NCBI RefSeq assembly: GCF_028882255.1 | Contig: NZ_JARBUY010000001.1 | Span: 960,344-1,024,343 of the forward strand | Reading direction: 5' to 3' | DNA from: Maribacter polysaccharolyticus | Lineage (GTDB): Bacteria > Bacteroidota > Bacteroidia > Flavobacteriales > Flavobacteriaceae | DNA: 64,000 nucleotides | Shown here: one piece after another, positions 47,740 to 56,785 of the stretch | How the letters are laid out: the number at the start of each line of letters is the position of its first letter | How positions within the stretch are numbered: position 1 is the stretch's first letter | Program-made: the position numbers and the translations under genes | The notes under the pieces: generated by a model | Told to the model about the DNA's origin: nothing | Seen by the model: the letters and a program-made list of their open reading frames with translations, nothing else | Databases searched by the model: none

Positions 47740-49047
47740 ATGAAAGGAATATATAAAATTATATTGTTGGTTACCTTGACCCTTGGGGCCATATCTTGCG
47801 ATAAGGTATATTTAGATCCCAATTCCACCCTGGAACCGGATGTGGAAACCGACACAGACAATCTAGTAAAATTGATAAATGGCATACAACAACGTTGGAG
47901 TGCCGAAAGGACGGGCTTACTGTATACCACGGTAAATATCACAGGCTTGAATACCGGTGAACTACAACTTCTCAATCCCGGTAACGAAGGGGAGAATGAA
48001 ATCCTTTTGGGTGGAGACGATGTTAGCGGTGACAATGAATTACTTGGCAATATGTGGACCAATGCCATGCTTTGTAGAAAAGAGGCCACCACGGTCATTA
48101 ACTCAGCTGAAATTGCTTCAGACGATACCTCGGTAAGTAATACGTTGAAAGCCCATGGCCTATTTTATAGAGCTTTGGTCCACGGAACATTGATTCAGTA
48201 TTTTGAACAAGTACCTCTTGAAATCATTGACAATGCCCCATTCAGCGATAAAACGACGGTCCTTCAAAATGCCATTTCCGATTTAAACGAAGCCAAAGGA
48301 TATATCGATACTGGATTAGCTACTGAAGTAACCACTGATCTTATTGGATCTGTAGATTTGGAAAATTCGGTTAATGCCTTATTGGCGCGCTTTAACTTAA
48401 TGGCCGGAAATTACCTTGACGCAATAGTGGCCGCGGATGAAGTGGACACCTCAATACAGTCTACCTGGTCATTTGACGCATCAATCCCAAATCCATTGGC
48501 ATTTTGGTTCGGATCACAAAACGTTACCCAAGCTAAGGACGCAAATTTTGCGCTTTCAGATGATTTGCTTCCGGAAGATGGGGATCAACGTGTAGACTTT
48601 TATGTCTATAGTGATGACCCGGATGCAGAAATACCGGTTTATGAGGTTACCGCATTTTTTGATGATGACCTGGATGAGATCCCCGTTTACCTGCCCGGTG
48701 AAATGACCCTTATTAAAGCTGAAGCCTACGCCCGAACCAATGATTTGGATAATGCGGTCACACAACTGAACTTGGTGCGCAATAAAACCGCTGCAGAAGA
48801 TGCCTTTGATTTAGGTGCCGCCTTGGACGACTACTCGGGATCGCTTGATGCCGAATCGATTTTGGATGAGATTTACCGAAATCGTAGAATCGAACTCTAT
48901 CTATCGAGTCTAGGTCTTGAGGATAGCCGAAGATTTGACCGACCTGGTCCTGAGGATGAAAATGCTGAACGCAATAGAAATTACTACCCTTACCCCAATG
49001 AGGAGAGGGACAACAACACGAATACCCCCTCAAATCCAACATCATAA
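47740..49047 (+). CDS. susD: SusD/RagB-family lipoprotein (short form)
   Basis: The ATG at 47740 gives 435 aa with lipoprotein signal (MKGIYKIILLVTLTLGAISC, Cys20); a longer frame overlaps susC. SusD traits include LLGNMWTNAMLCRKEATTVI, AHGLFYRALVHGTLIQYFEQVPL, MTLIKAEAYARTNDLDNAVTQLNLVRNK and ILDEIYRNRRIELYLSS. It is about 100-150 aa shorter than usual and ends in a low-complexity polar tail (NNTNTPSNPTS). It should serve as the binding lid of the preceding SusC. A terminator-like hairpin follows before the namZ-type gene. Confidence 0.92.
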   Translation: MKGIYKIILLVTLTLGAISCDKVYLDPNSTLEPDVETDTDNLVKLINGIQQRWSAERTGLLYTTVNITGLNTGELQLLNPGNEGENEILLGGDDVSGDNELLGNMWTNAMLCRKEATTVINSAEIASDDTSVSNTLKAHGLFYRALVHGTLIQYFEQVPLEIIDNAPFSDKTTVLQNAISDLNEAKGYIDTGLATEVTTDLIGSVDLENSVNALLARFNLMAGNYLDAIVAADEVDTSIQSTWSFDASIPNPLAFWFGSQNVTQAKDANFALSDDLLPEDGDQRVDFYVYSDDPDAEIPVYEVTAFFDDDLDEIPVYLPGEMTLIKAEAYARTNDLDNAVTQLNLVRNKTAAEDAFDLGAALDDYSGSLDAESILDEIYRNRRIELYLSSLGLEDSRRFDRPGPEDENAERNRNYYPYPNEERDNNTNTPSNPTS

Positions 49048-49098
49048 TCTAAAGATTGTTGTTAGTAACTAGTTGATGCCCTAGTTCTTGTTGCTTAT

Positions 49099-49130
49099 CC
49101 AAGCCAAATCAGGTATTTGGCTTGGATTTT
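49099..49130 (+). terminator. Hairpin between susD and the NamZ-type gene
   Basis: CCAAGCCAAA (49099-49108) pairs perfectly with TTTGGCTTGG (49116-49125) around a 7-nt loop, then ATTTTT. It lies 22 bp before the next ATG (49152). It probably attenuates expression of the cytoplasmic genes relative to susCD, or a new promoter follows; none was clear. Confidence 0.7.
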
Positions 49131-49151
49131 TCAATCTTAAAAAATGATGAT

Positions 49152-50342
49152 ATGCCGAAAATAAAAACAGGATTGGATGTACTTGTGGAAGATTATGGTC
49201 TTCAGCGTGAATTTCCAGGACAAGTCGCCCTGTTATGCCATAATGCTTCCGTGAATAGCAGCTTGGAACATGCCACACTGGCTTTTAAAAAAATTTTCTC
49301 AGATCGTTTTGTTAAGATATTTGGTCCCCAGCACGGGTTTTGTACCGATGCACAAGACAATATGATTGAAACGGCCCATAACGTACACCCCTATTTCAAT
49401 ATTCCGGTCTATTCCCTTTATTCGGAAACGCGGGTGCCAACGGAAGCCATGTTGGAAGGGGTCGACCATTTGTTCATAGACCTTCAGGATGTGGGCTGCA
49501 GGATGTACACCTACATCTATACGATGACCCTTATTTTAGAGGCTTGCGTATCGAAGGACATAGAAATCATCATCCTTGATCGACCAAACCCCTTAAACGG
49601 AATGGACTTGGAAGGTAACATCCTGAATATGGATTTTACCTCGTTCATAGGACGTCATCCCATACCCGTAAGGCACGGAATGACCATTGGTGAGGTTGCC
49701 TTAATGCATCAAAAACATTGGACCCATGAAAAAGCAAATTTACGGATCGTGGCCATGCAGGGTTGGAAAAGAGACATGTTTTATGAGGACACCGGACTAC
49801 CATGGTTATTGCCCTCACCCAATCTATCCAGGATTGAAAGCGCTTTTACCTTTCCCGGCATAGTGTTATTCGAGGGAACCAAACTCAGTGAAGGACGGGG
49901 CACCACACAGCCTTTGGAAATAATGGGCCATCCAAGCATAGAACCCTATGGTCTATGGGACACGCACTTGTCCAAAGCATTTGCCAAAAGTGGTTTGGAA
50001 GGCGTGGCTATACGCCCCATCAATTTCTTACCCACTTTTCAAAAACAGGCCAATGTAGCCTGTGGCGGTTTTCAAATGCATGTCTTGAATCGGAAAATCT
50101 TTAAACCTTGGAGAACCGGACAGTGGTTGATGCGGGAATTGTACAAACACATGGATACAAATTTCGAATGGCTTGACCCACCTTATGAATACGATTATGA
50201 CCATATGCCCATCGACATAATAAATGGTACCGATAAGCTGCGAAAATGGGTCGTTTCACAGGGATCGATGGCCGAACTGGATGCCATGGAAAACCTGTCG
50301 GGATATCAATCCATATTCTCGGACATTAAATTATACACCTAA
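49152..50342 (+). CDS. namZ: Exo-beta-N-acetylmuramidase, NamZ type (DUF1343, GH171), no signal peptide
   Basis: A 396 aa protein from the ATG at 49152; a TTG ten codons upstream lies inside the hairpin and is rejected. It matches DUF1343, the family of NamZ enzymes that remove MurNAc from the non-reducing end of peptidoglycan chains. Motifs: FGPQHGFCTDAQDN, LFIDLQDVGCRMYTYIYTM, LDRPNPLNG, and the strongly conserved LFEGTKLSEGRGTTQPLE. No hydrophobic leader is visible, unlike secreted homologues, suggesting cytoplasmic action on an imported MurNAc-containing disaccharide. The neighbours are a symporter and MurQ. Confidence 0.88.
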   Translation: MPKIKTGLDVLVEDYGLQREFPGQVALLCHNASVNSSLEHATLAFKKIFSDRFVKIFGPQHGFCTDAQDNMIETAHNVHPYFNIPVYSLYSETRVPTEAMLEGVDHLFIDLQDVGCRMYTYIYTMTLILEACVSKDIEIIILDRPNPLNGMDLEGNILNMDFTSFIGRHPIPVRHGMTIGEVALMHQKHWTHEKANLRIVAMQGWKRDMFYEDTGLPWLLPSPNLSRIESAFTFPGIVLFEGTKLSEGRGTTQPLEIMGHPSIEPYGLWDTHLSKAFAKSGLEGVAIRPINFLPTFQKQANVACGGFQMHVLNRKIFKPWRTGQWLMRELYKHMDTNFEWLDPPYEYDYDHMPIDIINGTDKLRKWVVSQGSMAELDAMENLSGYQSIFSDIKLYT

Positions 50343-50364
50343 TTACGAAATAAAATATCCTGAA

Positions 50365-51813
50365 GTGAAGCCATTTGTTGTATTTACGATTATTGTTGCC
50401 TATTTCTGTTTATTGATGGTTATCTCCTACCTGACTTCTAGAAAAACCGATAACGAAACCTATTTTACAGGAGACCGCAAGTCACCTTGGTTTTTAGTGG
50501 CTTTTGGTATGATCGGGGCCGGCTTATCGGGGGTAACTTTCGTTTCGGTCCCGGGTATGGTCGCCAACAATAACCTTTATTTTTTCCAATTTGTTTTGGG
50601 AAACGTACTCGGCTACCTCTTCATCACCTTTGTTTTGATTCCGTTGTATTATAAATTAAGGTTGGTTTCCATATATGGATATTTAAAGAATCGTTTTGGA
50701 ACTGTCTCCTATAAGACGGGATCACTCATTTTTTTGATTTCCCAGTCCTTCGGCGCCGCACTTCGACTACTTTTAGCCGCAAAAATCCTTCAATTTGTAT
50801 TCTTTGATTCCATTGGTGTCCCCTTTATCCTGACGGTGGTCGTCATATTGATCCTAGTGTGGTTATATACCAACAAATCGGGAATAAAAACCATTGTGTG
50901 GACCGATACCATACAGACGGCATTTTTGATCATGGGTGCGGTTTTTACCATTGTGGCCATAATGCAATCATTCAATTTCACCGTTGGTGGTGCGATCCAT
51001 GCGGTAAAGGAACACGAATATTTCAAAATCTTTGAATGGAACGGCAATTCGCCGAACAATTTTTTCAAACAGTTCATTTCGGGCTTTTTTATTGCCATTG
51101 CCATGATGGGACTTGACCAGAATATGATGCAAAAGACCTTAACCTGCAAAAATAGGTGGGATGCCCAAAAGAACACATTAACCTATAGTCTAATCTTGGC
51201 CGGGACCCAATTCTTGTTCTTGGGGTTAGGTATTTTACTCTACCTATATGCTGAAAACAACGGTGTTTACCTACCCCAAGATAAAAACGGGACCTTTCTG
51301 GATACCGACATGCTATTTCCCAATTTGACCATGAACTATCTTGGTACTTTGGCCGGGGTCAGTTTTTTATTGGGCATCATAGCCGCTTCGTTCTCCAGTG
51401 TCGATTCGGCCCTTACGGCATTGACGACTTCATTCACATATGACTTTCTTGAGATTGACAAAAAGATCGGCACCAACGTCAGATCCGTCAAGAACAAGGT
51501 ACTTATTGCCTTTTCCACTATCCTGTTTTTAATAATAATGGTGTTTTCAGGGAGTAAAGGTGATGTGATTTCGTTGGTGTTTACCATGGCAGGCTATACC
51601 TATGGCCCATTATTGGGACTATTTATGTTTGGAATGTTCACCAAAATACAACTTAAGGATAAGTGGGTGCCGATAATATGTGTATTGGCCCCAATATCCA
51701 CCTATTTCATCGGAATATTTTTAAAGGAATCATACGGTTTTGATATGGGCTTTTTTACAATTGCCGTAATCGGCGCCCTAACCCTTATTGGACTGATATT
51801 AATTAGAAAATAA
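50365..51813 (+). CDS. Sodium:solute symporter family transporter, probable MurNAc/disaccharide importer
   Basis: About 482 aa from a GTG start at 50365, 22 bp after the namZ stop. No ATG occurs at a sensible place, and the longer frame reads through namZ. It begins with a hydrophobic helix (VKPFVVFTIIVAYFCLLMVISYL) and then YFTGDRKSPWFLVAFGMIGAGLSGVTFVSVPG, the SSS core start. Further marks are GYLFITFVLIPLYYKLRLVSIYGYLKNRFG, GLDQNMMQKTLTCKN and SFSSVDSALTALTTSF, the sodium-site helix. Inner-membrane sodium-driven uptake of MurNAc or a MurNAc disaccharide is inferred from namZ and murQ. It ends 1 bp before murQ. Confidence 0.87.
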   Translation: MKPFVVFTIIVAYFCLLMVISYLTSRKTDNETYFTGDRKSPWFLVAFGMIGAGLSGVTFVSVPGMVANNNLYFFQFVLGNVLGYLFITFVLIPLYYKLRLVSIYGYLKNRFGTVSYKTGSLIFLISQSFGAALRLLLAAKILQFVFFDSIGVPFILTVVVILILVWLYTNKSGIKTIVWTDTIQTAFLIMGAVFTIVAIMQSFNFTVGGAIHAVKEHEYFKIFEWNGNSPNNFFKQFISGFFIAIAMMGLDQNMMQKTLTCKNRWDAQKNTLTYSLILAGTQFLFLGLGILLYLYAENNGVYLPQDKNGTFLDTDMLFPNLTMNYLGTLAGVSFLLGIIAASFSSVDSALTALTTSFTYDFLEIDKKIGTNVRSVKNKVLIAFSTILFLIIMVFSGSKGDVISLVFTMAGYTYGPLLGLFMFGMFTKIQLKDKWVPIICVLAPISTYFIGIFLKESYGFDMGFFTIAVIGALTLIGLILIRK

Positions 51814-51814
51814 T

Positions 51815-52633
51815 ATGAAAACATTTAATCCTATAACAGAACAACCTTCCCTATTTGACCATTTGGAGGATATGGACACATTGGAATTGTTGACCAACAT
51901 CAATAGTATGGACAAGACAGTTCCCCAAGCAATTGAAGTAGCCATTCCGGCTATAAAACGTTTTGTGGATGCAACTTACGAAAAGATGGAACATGGAGGC
52001 CGCCTATTCTATATAGGAGCGGGTACAAGTGGTCGTCTGGGGGTTCTGGATGCTTCTGAGTGCCCTCCCACATTTGGGGTAGACTATGATATGATCATCG
52101 GCCTAATCGCGGGGGGTGATTACGCCCTAAGAAAGGCGGTAGAGAATGCCGAGGATGATACCGAACAAGCATGGAAAGACCTCACTCAATTCGATATTGA
52201 CAAGAATGACGTGGTTTTGGGTATTGCCGCTTCAGGCACCACCCCCTATGTCATCGGAGGATTGAAAAAAGCCCGTATCAACGGTTTGGTTACAGGCTGC
52301 ATTGTCTGCAACCTCAATTCACCCATGGCTGAAGAAGCCACCTATCCCATAGAACTGGTAGTAGGTCCCGAATTTGTAACCGGGAGCACCCGTATGAAAA
52401 GCGGAACGGCCCAAAAATTGGTCTTGAACATGATATCAACCGCTATCATGGTCAAACTTGGGCGTGTAAAGGGAAATAAAATGGTGGATATGCAATTGTC
52501 GAATAAAAAACTGGTACAGCGCGCTATTCGAATGCTGATGGATGAACTTCATGTTAATGAAAAGGAAGCTTCCCTTTTATTGGAAAAACACCACAACGTG
52601 CGAAAGGTATTTAAGCATTACGGAAAGCATTGA
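51815..52633 (+). CDS. murQ: N-acetylmuramic acid 6-phosphate etherase
   Basis: A 272 aa cytoplasmic enzyme of the SIS fold that cleaves the lactyl ether of MurNAc-6-phosphate to GlcNAc-6-phosphate and D-lactate. Visible: GAGTSGRLG (68-76), catalytic Glu82 in ASECPPTFG (E. coli Glu83), Glu113 in ENAEDD (E. coli Glu114), IAASGTTPYVIGG, and the signature VGPEFVTGSTRMKSGTAQK. It is somewhat shorter than E. coli MurQ (298 aa) at the C-terminus. Last gene of the operon, followed by a terminator. It firmly marks the operon as one for MurNAc utilisation. Confidence 0.97.
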   Translation: MKTFNPITEQPSLFDHLEDMDTLELLTNINSMDKTVPQAIEVAIPAIKRFVDATYEKMEHGGRLFYIGAGTSGRLGVLDASECPPTFGVDYDMIIGLIAGGDYALRKAVENAEDDTEQAWKDLTQFDIDKNDVVLGIAASGTTPYVIGGLKKARINGLVTGCIVCNLNSPMAEEATYPIELVVGPEFVTGSTRMKSGTAQKLVLNMISTAIMVKLGRVKGNKMVDMQLSNKKLVQRAIRMLMDELHVNEKEASLLLEKHHNVRKVFKHYGKH

Positions 52634-52715
52634 AACGACCAAACATTAACTATCCTAAGTTAGGACACGCCCCTGGCTATGGCTTCTAACGGCGCTATTG
52701 GTATATGAACATAAC

Positions 52716-52744
52716 ATCCGATCACTTTTGTGGTCGGATTTTGT
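52716..52744 (+). terminator. Rho-independent terminator after murQ
   Basis: ATCCGATCAC (52716-52725) pairs with GTGGTCGGAT (52730-52739), with one G-U pair, a TTTT loop and a T run. The 52634-52987 gap holds no other recognisable element. Confidence 0.8.
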
Positions 52745-52987
52745 CAATCGTTGTATAGGGTTTTACCCAATCCACCCTATTTCAATGATCAATGGGCCAT
52801 TGGTTTTTCCTTTAGTGGCCGTAGGATAAGGCTTCCAATTAAATACCTCTGCTTTTGACTTCTTTTTTTGGGCACCACATCCAACTATATTATAGAATCA
52901 AACTCCAGCTTTTCTTTGATTGTCCAAAAAGCGGATTTCCATTCAATGTGCCCATTTACTCAATGTCCTTGTTTTTTACAAATAGGG

Positions 52988-53731
52988 CTACGTCTCCGAT
53001 GAACTGTAAATGACGGGCATTTTCCCTTTCCATTTTTGCCATAGGCCATCATTGATTATCAAAGCTGCCATAAAATGGGCAACATTGATCCTACTGACCT
53101 TTCCCGCTTCAAAGATGGCACTCCTGATCGGGGAAGGATGCAATTCGTATGACGAAACCTGCGGCTCATTGATCAGACCGTCGGGGCGGACAGCCGTCCA
53201 CTCGACCATGGCATCATTTTGACCGATTTTGGTCCGTAGATACTCCGCGGCCTTTTCATTATCCACATGGGGTGGCAACAACAACCGAAGTAAGGCGATT
53301 ACCATTTTTTGGCCCAAAGAAATCGGCTCGTTCAAATCGCGATTGCTACAGCCAGAAGAATTCATCAGAACATATTTTACGGGCTTTTCCGGTTTAGTTG
53401 CCTTTATCGCGTTGCATAATCTACGTGCGGCATCGGTCACCAATCTTCGCGGCTTACCATAAATGCCCTTAAAGGTCAGATTATGGCCCAAGCAGGAGGC
53501 AACAGCATCACAACCGGCTACATGTTCAGCCATTTCCGCATCGCTAAGATCCAAAATACTGGCTTCGATAATGGATAAACGGTCATGATTTTTCAGGGCT
53601 TCCGGTAATTTCCCTGCAGATCGTAGAACAGCTTTGACATACTGCCCCTGTTCAAGAAGTTGTGCAACCATTTGTTGTCCTGTTGCGCCACTTGCCCCTA
53701 CTACCAGTATGGTCATTTCTTTTGCTTTCAT
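52988..53731 (-). CDS. NAD(P)H-binding Rossmann-fold protein (atypical SDR)
   Basis: The ATG at 53731 gives 247 aa; an ATG at 53716 (MTILVVGASG) is equally plausible, and longer forms overlap the CPBP gene heavily. The dinucleotide-binding motif is VVGASGATGQQMV near the N-terminus, with VKAVLRSAGKL and VLMNSSGCSNRD following. It resembles NmrA/BVR-B-like atypical SDR proteins. Function unknown. It overlaps or abuts the CPBP protease gene, so they are probably cotranscribed. Confidence 0.82.
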   Translation of the reverse strand: MKAKEMTILVVGASGATGQQMVAQLLEQGQYVKAVLRSAGKLPEALKNHDRLSIIEASILDLSDAEMAEHVAGCDAVASCLGHNLTFKGIYGKPRRLVTDAARRLCNAIKATKPEKPVKYVLMNSSGCSNRDLNEPISLGQKMVIALLRLLLPPHVDNEKAAEYLRTKIGQNDAMVEWTAVRPDGLINEPQVSSYELHPSPIRSAIFEAGKVSRINVAHFMAALIINDGLWQKWKGKMPVIYSSSET

Positions 53732-53732
53732 T

Positions 53733-54587
53733 TTATAAATTTTCATTCCTGGCTTTTCTCCAAAAATACACTCCAAATGAAAAGGTTACTATGGCAAACA
53801 TAATTCCGTATTCCCCGAACCAGTATTCAGATCCTTCCATTTCCATTGTTAATGGAGGTAGTATTTTCTGTATATAAACATTGCTCACGGCATGGAAGAT
53901 TACGGCAGGCCATAAACTATTGGATTTAAAGGTATAATAGGTCATGATAAATGACATCGAAATTATTACAATAAAGAAAGTTATCAGTTCCAAAACGATA
54001 TTCCCTCCATAATATACGATCAAAGGCCAATGCCAAGAAGCCCAGATAAATCCACTAAAAAGGGAAACACCTGTAAATGGCAGCACCTTTCTTAATTCAT
54101 ATATAAAAAATCCCCGCCAACCGATTTCTTCCCCTAAGGTCGTTGCCATTGCCTTTAACACGCCAATGGTCCCCAATAATACAACACCCACGATGGTTGC
54201 AACCAACGGACTCAGGGTTCCTATCCCTACAAGACCAAGTTCTCTGGCCCAAGCCAAAATCATTTCTGCATCGGCCAGGCCTCCCAAGCCAAAAAGCCAG
54301 AGAAGCAAATAGGTAATCAAGACATATAGGGCAGGTACAACATAAGACCAGCGTATATATTTCCACTTGGCCCAATTCCAATTTAGTGAAGAAACAGATC
54401 GTCCAAGCAACGTTAAGGTAACAAAGGTAGCTATAGCCGGACTCCACATCAGTGCACCAACATAAAGGCTGGATGGGTACAAATTCACTATGGCATAATG
54501 AAACAGGGCACTTGTGGCCGTAACTATGGTCAAGAAAAGGAAGATTGACCTCCATGTTCCTTTATGTTCCAATTTCTTTTCTTGCAT
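53733..54587 (-). CDS. CPBP-family intramembrane metalloprotease
   Basis: A 284 aa protein with about eight hydrophobic segments. The CPBP/Abi motifs are intact: GEEIGWRGFF (Glu pair and Arg near 152-158), SGFIWASWHWPL with the first metal His, and VIFHAVSN with the second. It is an inner-membrane protease-like protein. Homologues process prenylated proteins or serve in peptide immunity, but no substrate can be inferred here. Confidence 0.88.
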   Translation of the reverse strand: MQEKKLEHKGTWRSIFLFLTIVTATSALFHYAIVNLYPSSLYVGALMWSPAIATFVTLTLLGRSVSSLNWNWAKWKYIRWSYVVPALYVLITYLLLWLFGLGGLADAEMILAWARELGLVGIGTLSPLVATIVGVVLLGTIGVLKAMATTLGEEIGWRGFFIYELRKVLPFTGVSLFSGFIWASWHWPLIVYYGGNIVLELITFFIVIISMSFIMTYYTFKSNSLWPAVIFHAVSNVYIQKILPPLTMEMEGSEYWFGEYGIMFAIVTFSFGVYFWRKARNENL

Positions 54588-54637
54588 TTTAGTTTTAATC
54601 GAATAAAAACAAGACGAACCGATTGAAGCTTTGTTAC

Positions 54638-55756
54638 TTAAACCTGATTGTTTTTAGTTGCCGCTCCCTTCCTATGAACCGTATACAACGCTATCTCTTC
54701 CTCCTTTCCTTTCAATTTGGCAATCCCCAAAGATTCGGTTTGAAATTTACTGCCGGATTGCAATGCAGTTAGCAGATCTTCCGAAATTAGGACATCCACA
54801 TCGTAAGTATTGCAGAGCCCCTGAATACGGGCGGTGGTATTTAAAACATCGCCGGTAAAAATGATTTCCTTTTTGAGTGCACCTATTTCACCGGTAGTCA
54901 CCTCACCCACATGCATTCCGGCTTTAAAAGTGGGTGCCACCCCGAAAGTTGTATTGTACCAATCCGTCCTTTTATCAAGGTCTTCTTTCATGGCAAAAAA
55001 GCAATTGATACAATTGTTGTTTTTAATCCCGTCTTCGTACTTCCAGGAAATGACGATTTCATCCCCGATATATTGATACACTTCCCCCGAGTAGCGAATA
55101 ATGGCATCGGAAAAGTCGGAATAGTATTCCTTTAACAATTCAAAATATATGATATGGCCCATTTGCTCGGCTATGGCCGTCGAGGACTTCATATCCGAAA
55201 ACAGGAAGATGCGTTTTTCCTCCTTTGGACGATGGTATTTTCCGGTAAAGAAATTCATCAATACCCCATGTCCTACATTTTCACTGATTTCAGAATAAAA
55301 AAGGCTTATAAAAAGACTGAAGGAAACCGAAACCATGGTACTGACAAAATCCATGCTGGCCAAGAAATTCGAGAATTTTTCAAAAACAAGCCTATCAAAG
55401 GGAGATACGTGTAATTCCAAACCGGCCGCTATGGGGTAGGTAATCAGAATTACCCCGAATAAGAAAAGGGAATAAAAAACCACCTTGTAGGCAATTTTCA
55501 GGGAAAAACTCTTTTTACCGAAAAGATTGCCCAACCACAACACCTCAATCGACCCCACCACAAGACCAACAATGGTCACGGCCAGACTGGCGAATACAAA
55601 AACGATCGGGGTCAAGGTGATTGTGGAAGTCGGGTTTATATTCTCACCTTGTGTGGCAGTCTCTTGGACAAAAAGAATAAACCACCCTAAAAAAAGCCAA
55701 ATGACCCCAAAAGGAACTATTCGCGAAATATTTCTTTTTGTTTTTGGAGTCAACAT
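54638..55756 (-). CDS. Membrane-bound class III adenylate/guanylate cyclase
   Basis: The ATG at 55756 gives 372 aa; an ATG at 55834 would add 26 hydrophilic residues. The first about 165 residues form four or more membrane segments. The cyclase domain (about 180-350) has IFLFSDMKSSTAIAEQMG (first metal Asp), YQYIGDEIVISW (second metal Asp), KAGMHVGEVTTGEIG and ILFTGDVLNTTARIQ-like text (IIFTGDVLNTTARI). It makes a cyclic nucleotide in the cytoplasm. No partner receptor gene is next to it. Confidence 0.9.
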   Translation of the reverse strand: MLTPKTKRNISRIVPFGVIWLFLGWFILFVQETATQGENINPTSTITLTPIVFVFASLAVTIVGLVVGSIEVLWLGNLFGKKSFSLKIAYKVVFYSLFLFGVILITYPIAAGLELHVSPFDRLVFEKFSNFLASMDFVSTMVSVSFSLFISLFYSEISENVGHGVLMNFFTGKYHRPKEEKRIFLFSDMKSSTAIAEQMGHIIYFELLKEYYSDFSDAIIRYSGEVYQYIGDEIVISWKYEDGIKNNNCINCFFAMKEDLDKRTDWYNTTFGVAPTFKAGMHVGEVTTGEIGALKKEIIFTGDVLNTTARIQGLCNTYDVDVLISEDLLTALQSGSKFQTESLGIAKLKGKEEEIALYTVHRKGAATKNNQV

Positions 55757-55877
55757 ATAAAACTTTTCAATATTTGACTTTTCGTAGATCGATGCATTAG
55801 TTACCGCATTATGGTTCGGAAAAAGGATATGCAACCAATTTTACCGTTCCTATTCAAAAAAAACAGCACTTTAGTCC

Positions 55878-56648
55878 CTAGTCTTTGTTCAACTCACTTT
55901 CCAACATTTCCAAAATTACCTTAAGGTCTTCCATCAAGGGCAAATAATGGTAACTCTCGGTGGTATATGTCGTAAGTATGAACATAAGTACATTATTTTC
56001 AAATTCTTTCGATTTCAATAATTTCAAGTTACCGTCTGTACGCTTCCCAAGGGGCAAATCCAATTCCTTACTTACTCCCGATAAATCAAAAATAGTACGT
56101 ATACTATATGCTTTGTTCCTGAACATGTCAAGGACTTTTCCCCTTTGGTTTGCGAGATCGTTTTCTTGTTTGGCGATATCTTCCAATGTCGACACCCAAT
56201 TGGTAAGATATATTCTTAGTTGGGTGTTGGAGATATCCTTCAAACTTCCCGAATTAATCATCTCATTTAAGAGTGAATTATTGGGGTTAAATGAAATATC
56301 AAGGGCAAATGATGCGTAAAGCAATTCCGAAAACTCTTTTTCGGTCAGGGTAACCGTATCATTTGAAAGGTGCGCCATTATGCTTTTTGCCCCTTCATAG
56401 TTGCCCTTATTCACTTTGATCAACTCCTCAAGTTTCAATTTACTGATTTGAAACTCTTTTTTTAATCCATTAAGGTAAATATCCTCCTTTATTCTAGTTG
56501 CCTTATATTGATTATTGTTGTTGATGGCCAGGGCGATCAAGATCCCAATTACCACAAGTATGATTTCCCCTATGGCATACAATAGGTAATTTCGGAGTTT
56601 TTTTTCAACAACGAACTTGAGTCTGTTTTTTCGAAAGAATTTCATCAT
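55878..56648 (-). CDS. DUF6090-type single-span membrane protein
   Basis: A 256 aa protein with positively charged N-terminus (MMKFFRKNRLKFVVEKKLRNYLLYAIGEI) leading into one membrane helix (IGEIILVVIGILIALAINN, about 27-45), then a long helical soluble domain. This start is typical of a family common and multi-copy in Flavobacteriaceae, with no known function. It lies between the cyclase and a serine hydrolase, all on the same strand but with gaps. Confidence 0.82.
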   Translation of the reverse strand: MMKFFRKNRLKFVVEKKLRNYLLYAIGEIILVVIGILIALAINNNNQYKATRIKEDIYLNGLKKEFQISKLKLEELIKVNKGNYEGAKSIMAHLSNDTVTLTEKEFSELLYASFALDISFNPNNSLLNEMINSGSLKDISNTQLRIYLTNWVSTLEDIAKQENDLANQRGKVLDMFRNKAYSIRTIFDLSGVSKELDLPLGKRTDGNLKLLKSKEFENNVLMFILTTYTTESYHYLPLMEDLKVILEMLESELNKD

Positions 56649-56785
56649 CGGTCTATTGATTGGTTAAAAGAATCACCTTCGGAACAGTGGCCGGTTGTCT
56701 TGCACATTTGTGAAGCAACACGAAAATTGAATACGGCAAGAACCCCATAATCCTTGAATGTCATTAGTATTGATTCCGCACATGT

